From assembly GCA_003243425.1 (NCBI GenBank), contig QFQP01000015.1, positions 1 to 64,000 on the forward strand: DNA of 64,000 bases, given 5' to 3'. The notes under the pieces were generated by a model. It saw only the letters and a list, made by a program, of their open reading frames with translations. It was not told the DNA's origin and made no database searches. The translations under genes were made by a program, and so were the position numbers. This document shows, piece by piece, positions 9,508 through 17,680 of the stretch (its first letter is position 1; each line of letters starts with the position of its first letter). The DNA is from Archangium gephyra. Lineage in GTDB: Bacteria; Myxococcota; Myxococcia; Myxococcales; Myxococcaceae.

Positions 9508-9893
9508 GGTACCGCGCGCCGTTTATTCAAACAGAAAAGATCAACGCCCTACGACGCCCCGCGGCGAACCACCGTCACCGCGTCGATGACCGCGGGCCGC
9601 GCCGGTGAATGAGGTTTGAGCCCAGCCACCGTCGTCGCTGAAGTGAGTCTGGACGGGCTGCTTTGAAAGGGACGTGGTGACCATTCGGCTCACCAGGACC
9701 GAACTTCGACAAGCGAACGCCTTTGTACGGAGCCGACACACCGGCTTCCATCAAGGAAGCGGTCGTCGAACAGGGTCTGCATCGCCGCATCACGGGTCAT
9801 GTCGACGGCGGAAGCGCCTCGCGCGCGACTTCGACCAGGGAACCATGGTTCCAGCAGAGCGACGAAACGTCCCAGCAAGGAGCGCGGCGTCGA
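9508..9893. other. Intergenic region without a recognisable gene
   Basis: About 390 bp between the DUF4124 gene start and the RNase H gene end. The part next to 9508 is comparatively A+T-rich (TTTATTCAAACAGAAAAG around 9520-9540) and may hold the DUF4124 promoter. Positions 9839-9852 are a perfect 14-bp palindrome (GGAACCATGGTTCC). Short open frames here have no convincing family features; the stretch may contain decayed coding sequence. Confidence 0.4.
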
Positions 9894-10301
9894 TCAACGC
9901 AGCGGACCGCGCGCGTCGGCAGCCAGCGCGTCGACCGCTTCGTTCCACGCATCGCCGGCATGGGCGCGGACCCACCGCGGGGTCACCGTCAGCTCGCGCG
10001 CCACAGCGTGCAACGTCAGCGCAAGCGCGCGGACCAACGGCGGCTTCGGGAGAAACGCACCTCGCACCACATCGAGCGCGATGCGGCAGTCGCTGATCAA
10101 CTCCACGTCGCGCAGCCCCAGGTCACGGACCGCTTCGAGGCCGCGCGTGGCGGCGATGAGCTCCATGGCGAGGCTGGTGGTGTGCGCTTCGCGACCCCAG
10201 CGCTCGAGCAGCAGCTCGTCACCCCGCACCACGGCGAAGGCCCAACCACCGGGCCGGCCCACGCGTTCGGCCCCGGCGCCGTCGGCGTAGAGCGAGATCA
10301 T
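9894..10301 (-). CDS. RNase H-like protein
   Basis: A 135-residue RNase H fold protein with a complete DEDD-type catalytic set: D7 (YADGA), E47 (AMELIA), D71 (ISDC) and D124 (NEAVDALA), plus the supporting H114 in RAHAG. It would cleave RNA in RNA-DNA hybrids; the divergence from RnhA suggests an accessory type I-like enzyme. Start ATG overlaps the stop of the upstream membrane-anchored gene (ATGA), so the pair is coupled. Confidence 0.85.
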   Translation of the reverse strand: MISLYADGAGAERVGRPGGWAFAVVRGDELLLERWGREAHTTSLAMELIAATRGLEAVRDLGLRDVELISDCRIALDVVRGAFLPKPPLVRALALTLHAVARELTVTPRWVRAHAGDAWNEAVDALAADARGPLR

Positions 10302-11470
10302 TCCAGCGGCGGCACGGCGATGCGGTGCACCTTGCCGTCTGCGTCTTTGTATTCGACGGCGCCGTCGACGCGCGTCATGCCCGGCGGCGGCTCACCCTTC
10401 GCGCCGCCGCTGATCCACTGCAGCGTGGTGAGCACCGTGCGGGTCTGATCAACCCGCTCACCGAACTTCTCGTAGTTCGCGGCGCCGGCGAAGTTGGCCG
10501 GGCTCATCCAACTCTGGCCGAGGGCGTCGAGCGCGGCGGCCTGCTGGGCGCGCTCCTTCGGTGACTCAGCGGCCTGCGAGAGCGCACGCATGCGCGCGTC
10601 CCACGACGACCAGCTGCGCAACACCAGCCAGCGCGAAATCACCGTCGTGTCCGAGAGCAGCAGCTCGTCGACGTGCGGCACGCCCTGGTGCGGCGCGAGG
10701 GGCTCGAAGAGATAGATGGAGCTGCACACCCGCTCGGTCGCGAAGATCTCCTTCGCGCTCGCGAAGCGCGTGGCCAGCGTCACCCAGCCGGCGGAGGTCA
10801 ACGGTCGCAGCGGCGCCGGCAACGCGCCCCACGCTTCGATGCACCGGGGCGCGAGCATGCGCAGCGACGCCGACGCCACCATCGCGCCCAGCAGCCCCTG
10901 ATGCGACTGGTCGAGCGTGAAGGCCAGCGTCGAGCTGCAGCGGTTGAACGCCTCTTCCGCCAGCCCGTTGGCCACCAGCTTGCGCACCTCGAGCGACGTG
11001 AAGCGGCTCAGGGCCATCACCGCTTCGCCGTAGCGCGGGGGCAGCGCCCACGGCGTGAGCGCGTCGACGTACTGCAGGTGCCGCGAGTTGCCGCAGTCGC
11101 GCAGCTCGTCGAACCACTTCGAGAGCTCCTGCGCGCGGGCGTCGAGCTCCGGCGGCATGGTCTTGACGGGTTCAGGGTCTTCCGCGCGCACCCACGCGCC
11201 GGGGTTGGGCGCCGCGGTGTCACCCTTGCCATCGAAGGGAGAGACGTCGCGCGGCATCACCTTCAACATCGCCACGAAACACTGGAAGCCGTTGTCGTGG
11301 CGGGGGTTGGGCACCGGCGGGTTGCGCGGCCACTTCGTCTGCCGAATCGCCGCGACGTCGGTCGCCAGCTGCGCGCCCAGCGAGCGCGCCTGCACGAACG
11401 GAATGACCAGAAAGGCAGCGGCCAACACCACCACCAGCCCGACGACGATGAACACGACCCGGCGGATCAT
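10298..11470 (-). CDS. Membrane-anchored protein, unknown function
   Basis: A 390-residue protein with one N-terminal hydrophobic anchor (about residues 3-25, RRVVFIVVGLVVVLAAAF) and a large extracytoplasmic helical domain. I do not recognise a family. The start at ATG 11470 places the charged residues directly ahead of the anchor; the longer frame adds a cysteine- and arginine-rich leader unlikely to be translated. Coupled to the RNase H-like gene by a 4-bp overlap. Confidence 0.75.
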   Translation of the reverse strand: MIRRVVFIVVGLVVVLAAAFLVIPFVQARSLGAQLATDVAAIRQTKWPRNPPVPNPRHDNGFQCFVAMLKVMPRDVSPFDGKGDTAAPNPGAWVRAEDPEPVKTMPPELDARAQELSKWFDELRDCGNSRHLQYVDALTPWALPPRYGEAVMALSRFTSLEVRKLVANGLAEEAFNRCSSTLAFTLDQSHQGLLGAMVASASLRMLAPRCIEAWGALPAPLRPLTSAGWVTLATRFASAKEIFATERVCSSIYLFEPLAPHQGVPHVDELLLSDTTVISRWLVLRSWSSWDARMRALSQAAESPKERAQQAAALDALGQSWMSPANFAGAANYEKFGERVDQTRTVLTTLQWISGGAKGEPPPGMTRVDGAVEYKDADGKVHRIAVPPLE

Positions 11471-11507
11471 GCGCGCCACCGTGTCAGAAACCTCGAGCGC
11501 ACGCGCG

Positions 11508-12572
11508 TCAGAAGCGCAGCGAGGCCGACACCATTCCACCCTCGCGCAGCGGCGCTGCACCGAACGTGACGCCGGGGAGCGACGACTTCACGGCGTTGGT
11601 GTGGCTCCACTCGAGCGCCAGCATCGGGAAGAACGTGCCGGCGATGATGGCGAGCTCGACCATGAGGATGCCCGACGAAGTGCTCGGCAGCGGGCTGAAG
11701 ACGCCGGCGGTGGAGCCGTTGGCGATGAAGAACGCGAAGGCCGCGCCCGACGCCGCGAGCGCGACCCCGAGCCCCGCGAACGCTGCCCCCGCGCTGCCGC
11801 GGCCGTTGAGCGCGCGGTGCGTGCCGTAGATGGTGAAGACCGACGCCACCGACAACGCCACGCCGCCCGCGCCCGCGATGACCGCACCGGCGGCCTGCAA
11901 CGGCCAGATGAGCGCCGCGGTCAGGAGCGACGTGAGCACCACCGACGCGCCGACCGTGAGCAACGAGACCAGCGACGTCAACGCCACGCGGGCGCCCGAA
12001 GCGCCGCCCCACGACGCCGCGCCTCCGAGCGACGAGAGCTGCACCGAGCGCAAATGCAGCGACAACGCAGCGCCGCCGATGAGGAAGGCACCGGCGCCGA
12101 TGGCGTAGGGCATGAAGTCGAGCGGCGTCACCGCGCCCGCTTCCATGGCGATGGTGATCAACATCAGGCCAATCACCGCGGCCGGCGCCATGGCCACTGC
12201 GGTGGTGAGCAACGAGCCATCGCCGCCCATGACCTGAAAGCCGGCGAAGGCGCCCACCAACGACAGCAGCGGCGTCAACGTGCCCGCGGCCCCGTGAAAG
12301 AAGTTCAGGCACGCGCCCCCGGGGAAACAGCCGGTGGGGAATGCGTCGCCGAGGCCGATCAACGCGAAGCCGGCGCCCAGCCCGACCACGCCACCGGCCA
12401 GCGCGCCCACGAACTGCTGCACGCGCCGGTCGTCGGACACCTGCGGAGGCGGCGGCGGCAACGAGTCGAAGTTGTTGGCAGCGAGCGCCGCAGTGGAGGG
12501 CACCAACGACAGCTCACGCCCAGCCTCTTCCGGCGCCGCGGTGAGCAGCAGGCACAACGCGACGGTCACCAT
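11508..12572 (-). CDS. Polytopic membrane protein, unknown function
   Basis: A 354-residue Gly/Ala-rich protein. A signal-like N-terminus (VTVALCLLLTAAP) is followed by a Pro run (SLPPPPPQVSDD) and then about eight to nine hydrophobic segments. Cys pair GCFPGGACLNFF lies between the first and second segments. The C-terminus (ASLRF) ends in an aromatic residue, which with Gly-rich strands raises the alternative of an outer-membrane-associated protein. No family recognised. Start ATG 12572; longer open sequence upstream overlaps the divergent gene at 12639 and the repeats beyond it. Confidence 0.7.
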   Translation of the reverse strand: MVTVALCLLLTAAPEEAGRELSLVPSTAALAANNFDSLPPPPPQVSDDRRVQQFVGALAGGVVGLGAGFALIGLGDAFPTGCFPGGACLNFFHGAAGTLTPLLSLVGAFAGFQVMGGDGSLLTTAVAMAPAAVIGLMLITIAMEAGAVTPLDFMPYAIGAGAFLIGGAALSLHLRSVQLSSLGGAASWGGASGARVALTSLVSLLTVGASVVLTSLLTAALIWPLQAAGAVIAGAGGVALSVASVFTIYGTHRALNGRGSAGAAFAGLGVALAASGAAFAFFIANGSTAGVFSPLPSTSSGILMVELAIIAGTFFPMLALEWSHTNAVKSSLPGVTFGAAPLREGGMVSASLRF

Positions 12573-12638
12573 GCGGCGTAACTTGCCCAAGGTCTGCCCG
12601 CGCTTCCACCGCTCGCGCGAATTGGTAAAGGGCTGCGC

Positions 12639-13028
12639 ATGCCCGCCTCCAGCAGCACGACCGCCCCCATCACCTTCGACGTCTTCTGGCGCTGGATCCA
12701 GGAGCACCGCAACTGCCTGCTGCGCGTGGGCAACGCCGACGTGGTGTTGATGGACCACGAACTCGCGCACTGGGACTTCTTCGACGAAGACGACGGGCGC
12801 GCGGTGGTGCAGTGCATCTTCGGCAAGGCGCTGGTGGGTGAGGTGCTCATCGAGCGCAGTGAAGTGCTCTTCGTGCAGGCCTCCCCCGACATCGAATCGC
12901 CCAACAGCACGGCGTGGAACTTCGAGTGCATCGGCGGCAACAAGGAAGAGAACTACCCCTTGTTCTCGTTCCTGCTGTCGCACGGCATGGAAGGCGCGGC
13001 CGGCGGCGGTCACACGCTCAAGCACTAA
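12639..13028 (+). CDS. Conserved-looking small cytoplasmic protein
   Basis: A 129-residue acidic protein without signal or membrane segments. It contains a WRWIQEH segment, several acidic clusters (FFDEDDGR) and an alternating beta pattern (AVVQCIFGKALVGEVLIE) that looks like a compact alpha/beta fold. I do not recognise the family. It is divergent from the membrane protein gene and is followed by the 59-bp repeat element. Confidence 0.7.
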   Translation: MPASSSTTAPITFDVFWRWIQEHRNCLLRVGNADVVLMDHELAHWDFFDEDDGRAVVQCIFGKALVGEVLIERSEVLFVQASPDIESPNSTAWNFECIGGNKEENYPLFSFLLSHGMEGAAGGGHTLKH

Positions 13029-13048
13029 AGGCGCGGCGCACGCGCGGC

Positions 13049-13107
13049 GTCGGGCGTGACAAGGACGCAGCGAAGCGGAGTCTTTGGCCGCCGAGAAGGC
13101 GGGCAGA
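13049..13107. repeat. 59-bp direct repeat, copy 1
   Basis: Identical over 59 bp to 13143-13201; the two copies have a 94-bp period. The right end of each copy contains CCGCCGAGAAGGCGG, a 5-bp stem with a five-base loop, and earlier CGCAGCGAAGCG. It sits in the 182-bp gap between two same-strand genes. Confidence 0.92.
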
Positions 13108-13129
13108 CACCAGGAGCCCTCGCAGGGAA

Positions 13130-13148
13130 CCCGACTCGCAGAGTCGGG
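13130..13148. terminator. Hairpin between the direct repeats
   Basis: CCCGACTC-GCA-GAGTCGGG is a perfect 8-bp stem with a 3-base loop. A second small hairpin (CCCT-CGC-AGGG, 13118-13128) lies just upstream. No T-run follows, so it may be a repeat-associated structure instead of an intrinsic terminator. Confidence 0.45.
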
Positions 13149-13201
13149 CGTGACAAGGACGCAGCGAAGCGGAGTCTTTGGCCGCCGAGAAGGCGGGCAG
13201 A
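13143..13201. repeat. 59-bp direct repeat, copy 2
   Basis: Second perfect copy of the 59-bp unit, ending 9 bp before the start codon at 13211, so it would form most of the 5-prime leader of that gene. The leader has no strong Shine-Dalgarno besides GAAAGG at its edge. Confidence 0.92.
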
Positions 13202-13210
13202 AAGGCAAAC

Positions 13211-13726
13211 ATGGCCATCGTCATTCCGAAGAATGAGTTGAACGAGTTCTCGCTGCCGCGCGTGTGCGTGGCGACCGGTCAGCAGGGCGCGGTCACGTTC
13301 CAGAAGACCGAGTTCCAGTACGTGCCCAGGTGGATCGTCATCTTCGCCTTCGCTCCGCTGCTGTACCTCATCTTCTATTTCGCGCTGCGGAAGACGGCGT
13401 CGGGCTCGCTGCCCTTCACCGACGAAGCGTGGGCCAACGTGAAGGCCGCGCGTCGCAACGTGGCGCTGGCGGCCATGGGGCTGGTCGCTGGCATCTTCTT
13501 GAGCCTCTTCAGCGTCAGCATCATCAAAGACGCGGGCTTCGTGTTGCTGCTGGTGGCGTTCATCGGTGGGCTGGTGGCCATCGGCGTGTTCAGCCGCAGG
13601 TTGCAGAAGGCCTACCCCAGGGTGACGCTCATCGACGATCGCGACGTGCACCTCGTCTTCCCGTCGTCGCAGGCCGAAGACCTGGTTCGTGCGCACCTGT
13701 CGTCCGGCACGCGCCCCGTCGCATGA
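13211..13726 (+). CDS. Membrane protein, unknown function
   Basis: A 171-residue protein with an N-terminal soluble segment containing a single Cys (RVCVATGQQG) and three hydrophobic segments, around residues 40-58, 83-100 and 107-125, followed by a C-terminal cytoplasmic tail. Start ATG 13211 is used because the in-frame extension upstream is repeat DNA. Its stop overlaps the next start (ATGA). First gene of a three-gene coupled operon ending in a thioesterase. Confidence 0.75.
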   Translation: MAIVIPKNELNEFSLPRVCVATGQQGAVTFQKTEFQYVPRWIVIFAFAPLLYLIFYFALRKTASGSLPFTDEAWANVKAARRNVALAAMGLVAGIFLSLFSVSIIKDAGFVLLLVAFIGGLVAIGVFSRRLQKAYPRVTLIDDRDVHLVFPSSQAEDLVRAHLSSGTRPVA

Positions 13727-14106
13727 GCCGCGAGTGCGGGGTTCACCCCGGCGCCTCCGCGGCGTGGGCTTGTCAGCGCTGCGGCTCGTTCGTGTGCGTC
13801 GACTGTGAGCGGCGCACGCGACCCGAAGCGCCTCCCCTGTGCCCGAAGTGCTGGGAGCTGCGCTCGGTCTCCGTGCGCGACACGTCGGTGAAGGAATCGA
13901 CGCGTGTCGCCATCGGCGGGGTGGTGGTGGGCGTGTTCTCGTTCCTGCACCCGCTGGTGCAGCTCGGCAGCCTGGTGCTGAACATTCGCGCGCTGGTGAA
14001 GGCGCCCGCGGGCCACAAGCCGATGCTGAACATCGTCGGGCTGGGGCTCACGCTGCTGGCGATTCTCACGTGGGTCGTCGCCATCGTGCTGGTGGCGTCA
14101 CGATGA
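13723..14106 (+). CDS. B-box/zinc-ribbon-like membrane protein
   Basis: A 127-residue protein with an N-terminal zinc-binding module: C5, H8, C17, C20, C25, C28, C40 and C43 match a B-box-like CxxH-CxxC-CxxC-CxxC arrangement. Two hydrophobic segments follow (about residues 60-85 and 104-126). Such proteins are common in myxobacteria, but their role is unknown. Both ends overlap neighbours by 4 bp (ATGA), indicating tight coupling. Confidence 0.78.
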   Translation: MSRECGVHPGASAAWACQRCGSFVCVDCERRTRPEAPPLCPKCWELRSVSVRDTSVKESTRVAIGGVVVGVFSFLHPLVQLGSLVLNIRALVKAPAGHKPMLNIVGLGLTLLAILTWVVAIVLVASR

Positions 14107-14483
14107 TGGCCTTCAACCCCGCCGAGCCGTTGATCCGCACCGTCGCCATGCCGGCCGACGCCAACCCCGCAGGCGACATCTTCGGCGGCTGGTTGATGTC
14201 GTTGATGGACCTCGCGGCCAGCAGCCTCGCCACGCGGCGTGCGCAGGGCCGCTGCGCGACGGTGGCGGTCGACGCGATGACCTTCAAGAAGCCGGTGCTG
14301 GTGGGCGACGAAGTGAGCCTCTTCGGAGAACTGGCCCGCGTGGGCCGCACGTCGCTTCAGGTGCGCGTCAAGGCGTACCGGCGCGCCCGCGCAGAAGAGA
14401 CGACCGAGCTGGTGACCGAGGGGACCTTCACCTTCGTGGCCATCGACGACGAGCGGAAGCCACGAGAGGTACCGCAGAGCTGA
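14103..14483 (+). CDS. Acyl-CoA thioesterase, hotdog fold (YciA/BFIT-like)
   Basis: A 126-residue hotdog-fold thioesterase. The block PAGDIFGGWLMSLMDLAAS is the hallmark of the YciA/acyl-CoA hydrolase family: D in the N-A/P-x-G-D-I-F motif and the following central helix. VDAMTFKKPVLVGDEV completes the fold. It hydrolyses acyl-CoA thioesters in the cytoplasm. The start is ATG 14103 overlapping the upstream stop; an adjacent ATG (14106) is equally possible. Ends at a TGATCA stop that is part of a 12-bp hairpin. Confidence 0.9.
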   Translation: MMAFNPAEPLIRTVAMPADANPAGDIFGGWLMSLMDLAASSLATRRAQGRCATVAVDAMTFKKPVLVGDEVSLFGELARVGRTSLQVRVKAYRRARAEETTELVTEGTFTFVAIDDERKPREVPQS

Positions 14484-14508
14484 TCAGCGAAGAGGTGCTG
14501 ATCAGCTC
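14477..14508. terminator. 12-bp perfect hairpin at the thioesterase stop
   Basis: GAGCTGATCAGC and GCTGATCAGCTC are exact reverse complements separated by GAAGAGGT. The left arm contains the TGA stop of the thioesterase. Each arm also contains the self-complementary octamer CTGATCAG. It lies between convergent genes and could terminate both directions, although no T-run follows. Confidence 0.65.
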
Positions 14509-14521
14509 CGCGTGCATCACT

Positions 14522-15409
14522 TCACTTTGCGTACTTGCACGCGTTCTCGTACTTGAGCTCGCAGGACACCTTGAAGAACTTCTTCGCCATGTCCTTGTCC
14601 TTCGGGGTGCCTTCACCGTTCTGGTGCATCACCGCGAGGTCGTAGCAACTGGCGCCGTGCTTCCCCTCGCAGCCCTTCTCGAGCAGCGTCCTGGCTTCGC
14701 CGAAGTCCTTCTTCACGCCCTTGCCGTCGAGGTACAGCAGCGCGAGGTTGCGGCACGAGCTCCAGCTGTTGCCGTCACAGCCGAGGTCGTAGGCCTGCGC
14801 GGCCTTCTTCTCGTCGACCGGGCCGCCTTCGCCGTTCGCGTACATCACGCCGAGGTCGAAGCAGCTGCCGGCGTTGTTGCCGTCGCAGCCCTTGTGGAAC
14901 AGCTCGCGCGCCTTCTTGAGGTCCTTCGGGGTGCCGGTGCCGTCGATGTACATGAGGCCCAGGTCGCGGCAGCCGGTGAGTGAGCCACCGTCACACGCCC
15001 TGGTGAACAGCTTGAGCGCCTTCTTCTCGTCCTTGGCGACGCCTTCGCCGCGCAGGTACAGCGCCGCCGCGTTGGTGCAGCCGCGCGCGAACTTGCTGTC
15101 ACACGCCTTGCTGTAGAAGTGCTCGGCGTTCTTCTTGTCCACGTCCATGCCGAGGCCGTCGTCGTAGAGCCAGCCCAGGTCGTCACACGACGCGCCGTCG
15201 TTGCCCTTGCAACCCTTCTCGAGCAGCGGGCGCGCCAGCGCGTAGGCGCTCTCGTCACCGGCCTGGCCCTTGTCGATGTACGCGCGGCCGGCGAAGCCGC
15301 ACGCTGCGGCCTTGCCCTTCTTGCAGTCCAGCTCGTCGGAGCCGGCTGCCAGGCTGACGACGGACGTGCACGGCGACAGCAGGAGCAAGCCTCGGGTGGG
15401 GTTGGTCAT
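14522..15409 (-). CDS. Sel1-repeat, cysteine-paired exported protein
   Basis: A 295-residue protein made of about seven Sel1-like repeats of 36 residues. Each carries two cysteines eight residues apart (for example GCKGNDGASC), as in the Helicobacter Hcp family where they form disulfides. This points to an exported scaffold for protein-protein contacts. The N-terminus is hydrophobic (GLLLLSPCTSVVSLAAG); LLSPC resembles a lipobox but Pro before Cys is unusual, so lipidation is uncertain. Start ATG 15409; the frame upstream is antisense to Maf. Confidence 0.85.
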   Translation of the reverse strand: MTNPTRGLLLLSPCTSVVSLAAGSDELDCKKGKAAACGFAGRAYIDKGQAGDESAYALARPLLEKGCKGNDGASCDDLGWLYDDGLGMDVDKKNAEHFYSKACDSKFARGCTNAAALYLRGEGVAKDEKKALKLFTRACDGGSLTGCRDLGLMYIDGTGTPKDLKKARELFHKGCDGNNAGSCFDLGVMYANGEGGPVDEKKAAQAYDLGCDGNSWSSCRNLALLYLDGKGVKKDFGEARTLLEKGCEGKHGASCYDLAVMHQNGEGTPKDKDMAKKFFKVSCELKYENACKYAK

Positions 15410-15454
15410 GGCCCGCGAGCATACCGACGAGTCGCCGTATGCTTGAGGAACTTC

Positions 15455-16027
15455 ATGAGTGAGCTGATCCTCGCGTCCACTTCTCCTGCGCGCCGCGCGC
15501 TGATGACCTCCCTGGGTCTGCCCTTTCGTGCCGAAGCGCCCGGCGTCGACGAGCACGTGGCGACGACCGTCAGCGTGGAAGACATGGTGCTGCAGCTCGC
15601 CGAGCGCAAAGCCCGCGCCGTGCTCGCGCGCTTCCCGAACGCGTTGATCATCGGGTCTGATCAGCTCGTCTCGCTCGACGGCCACGCGCTGGGCAAACCG
15701 GCCGATGCCGTGGCCGCGCGGGCCCAGCTCGCTTCGCTGCGGGGCCGCACCCACGAAATTCTGACCGCGGTGTGCGTGGTGAGCCGCGAGTTCTTCGCCC
15801 TCGAGGTCGACGTCGCGAAGCTGTCGGTGTGGTCGCTCACTGACGACGAGCTCGACGGCTACGTGGCCACCAACGAATGGCAGGGCTGCGCGGGCGGCTA
15901 CCGCGTCGAAGCGCGTGGTCAGGCGCTGTTCGAACGCATCGACGGTGACCGCACCTCGATTCAGGGCCTGCCGATGCTGCGGCTCACGCGCATGTTGCGT
16001 GGAGCAGGCGTGCGGCTGTTCGCGTGA
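15455..16027 (+). CDS. Maf/YceF-family nucleotide pyrophosphatase
   Basis: A 190-residue Maf-family protein. The N-terminal LILASTSPARRALM is the phosphate-binding motif and GSDQLVSLDG the catalytic-site segment; the latter form resembles the YceF subgroup that hydrolyses m7GTP, as distinct from YhdE-type dTTP/UTP hydrolases. It removes modified or non-canonical NTPs. Start ATG 15455 has GAGGA six bases upstream, deciding against the long upstream extension. Confidence 0.9.
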   Translation: MSELILASTSPARRALMTSLGLPFRAEAPGVDEHVATTVSVEDMVLQLAERKARAVLARFPNALIIGSDQLVSLDGHALGKPADAVAARAQLASLRGRTHEILTAVCVVSREFFALEVDVAKLSVWSLTDDELDGYVATNEWQGCAGGYRVEARGQALFERIDGDRTSIQGLPMLRLTRMLRGAGVRLFA

Positions 16028-16042
16028 TACACGCGCCGGCCC

Positions 16043-16849
16043 ATGAACATGCTGACGGTGGTGGTGTTGGTGACGCTCGCGCAGAGCCAAGACGCGGGCG
16101 TGGTGGTCGAGCCGGTGAACAACGACGCAGGCGTGGTGGAAGTCGCGCCCGTCGCCGCCCCCGCTCCTGTCGCAGCCGCACCGGTGTCGCCGGTGGTGGT
16201 GGTCGCCAGACCGTCAGCGCGTGAACGGCGGCTGGGCAGCCTGGGCTTCGGTTTTCTGGGCACCACCAACGTGCTGCAGGCGCGCTTCATCGCGCCGGGG
16301 CTGGGTGGCACGGCGCAGCTGTTCAACACCACCACGGTGCCGTTGCTCGGCCTGCGCTGGTGGACACCGGAGTACCGCCTCGGCCTCGAGTTCGGCTTCG
16401 GCGCCATGGTGACCGCGACGGACAGCTCGGAGCCGCAGGCGATGGTCGGCGCCACGCCCACCACGCTCGAGTTTGCGTGGCACGCGTCGATGCCCGTCGT
16501 GCTCGGCAGCACCGAACACATCATCTTCTTCGTCGCGCCCGAGGTGCGCGTCGGTCACTCCACGTGGACCGTCAAGAACGAGATGGGCACACCCCCCAAC
16601 GGGTGGACGGTCGAAGTGAGCGCGAAGGGCGGCGTGGAGATCTTCTTCAGCTTCATCGGGCTCGACAACCTGTCCATCGAAGCGGGCATTCGCGCCGGTC
16701 TCACGCATCAGGTGCGCACCAACTACGCGTCGTCACCGCTGCAGGCCGAGGCGCCGATCACCAACTCGCTCACGCGCTTCTCGACGAACCTCGTCGCCAA
16801 CCCGTGGGACCTGTTCACCTCCACGCTCGCCGCCCGCTACTACTTCTGA
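16043..16849 (+). CDS. Outer-membrane beta-barrel-like protein
   Basis: A 268-residue protein with a short signal peptide (about residues 1-15), a Val/Ala/Pro-rich linker to about residue 58, then alternating hydrophobic strands with Gly/aromatic residues and a C-terminal YYF, the typical terminal aromatic signal for barrel assembly. Function unknown. A small GC hairpin (16851-16863, GGCGC-AGC-GCGCC) separates it from the convergent paralogue cluster. Confidence 0.7.
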   Translation: MNMLTVVVLVTLAQSQDAGVVVEPVNNDAGVVEVAPVAAPAPVAAAPVSPVVVVARPSARERRLGSLGFGFLGTTNVLQARFIAPGLGGTAQLFNTTTVPLLGLRWWTPEYRLGLEFGFGAMVTATDSSEPQAMVGATPTTLEFAWHASMPVVLGSTEHIIFFVAPEVRVGHSTWTVKNEMGTPPNGWTVEVSAKGGVEIFFSFIGLDNLSIEAGIRAGLTHQVRTNYASSPLQAEAPITNSLTRFSTNLVANPWDLFTSTLAARYYF

Positions 16850-16867
16850 AGGCGCAGCGCGCCCTCG

Positions 16868-17665
16868 TCACGACAGCGCGTACTTGCCGTCGGTGCGCAG
16901 CTTCTCGACCTGCGAGGCGATGGCTTCGACCGCGTAGCCGAAGAAGTCGACCTCGCGGTGCTCCCAGCGCTTGCCGAGGAACTCGTCGGGCACCACCCAC
17001 ACGTTCGCGGTGCCCTGGAGCGCGACCACGCCCACGGTGATGCCGTGTTGATCATTCCCGAGGCCCCACGAGAAGCCGCGCTGACAGAGCAGATCTCCGA
17101 AGGCCACGGCGATGCCGCTCAAGAAGGTGTGCAGCACGTGTTCATCGGGCGGCGGCTCTTCGATGAGCCAGCGCCACACGGTGTCGAGGCGCGAAATCGC
17201 GTCGTGCTGATTCGGTGACCAGCCGAAGTTCTCCTTCATCGACGTGCGGCGCTGCGTGAAGAACGCGCGGTGCGAGGGCCGCAGCGGCACCGTCACGCGC
17301 TCGTCGCGAGGGGGAAACGGGTCATGCGCCGCGCCGACGCTCTCGAGCACGGGCAGGATTTCGTTCGACGCCCCGCGGTGCACGGTGGCGATCAACATGT
17401 GCTCTTCGAAGCCGGCGAACCAGGTGTCAGGCGCTTCGAAGAACACCGCGACGCCGTTGTGCTTCTCGTGCACCTCGGCGTGCTTCTGCGCCGCGCGGTC
17501 ACGCACCAGGTCGACCCCGGAGTTTCCGGTGACACGAATCACGCCGATCTCGAACGCGTCGTCACCGGCCTCCGCGAGCAGCGACCCGTTGGTCGTGTAC
17601 TCGCAGCGAAAATGCCCGGGCACGTCGACGTCGATGGTCAGGTCCCCGATGGCGATGCGCGGCAT
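16868..17665 (-). CDS. Tandem paralogue family, member C (unknown function)
   Basis: A 265-residue cytoplasmic protein, the last of three tandem paralogues that all begin MPRIAIGDL. Shared blocks include the N-terminal beta domain (GSLLAE), a PSHRAFF element near residue 128, and a C-terminal half with FGDLLCQRGFSW and GTANVWVVPDEFLGKRWE. The C-terminal pattern loosely recalls DUF3806, but I cannot confirm this. No signal peptide. The gap to the preceding paralogue is 15 bp, so one transcript is likely. Confidence 0.75.
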   Translation of the reverse strand: MPRIAIGDLTIDVDVPGHFRCEYTTNGSLLAEAGDDAFEIGVIRVTGNSGVDLVRDRAAQKHAEVHEKHNGVAVFFEAPDTWFAGFEEHMLIATVHRGASNEILPVLESVGAAHDPFPPRDERVTVPLRPSHRAFFTQRRTSMKENFGWSPNQHDAISRLDTVWRWLIEEPPPDEHVLHTFLSGIAVAFGDLLCQRGFSWGLGNDQHGITVGVVALQGTANVWVVPDEFLGKRWEHREVDFFGYAVEAIASQVEKLRTDGKYALS

Positions 17666-17680
17666 GCGGGCGATGATCGC

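Noticed and set aside
9541..9893. Possible decayed gene in the gap before the RNase H-like gene
   Set aside because: Short frames such as one with FVALLEPWFPGRSRARG showed no recognisable family; not enough evidence to call a pseudogene.
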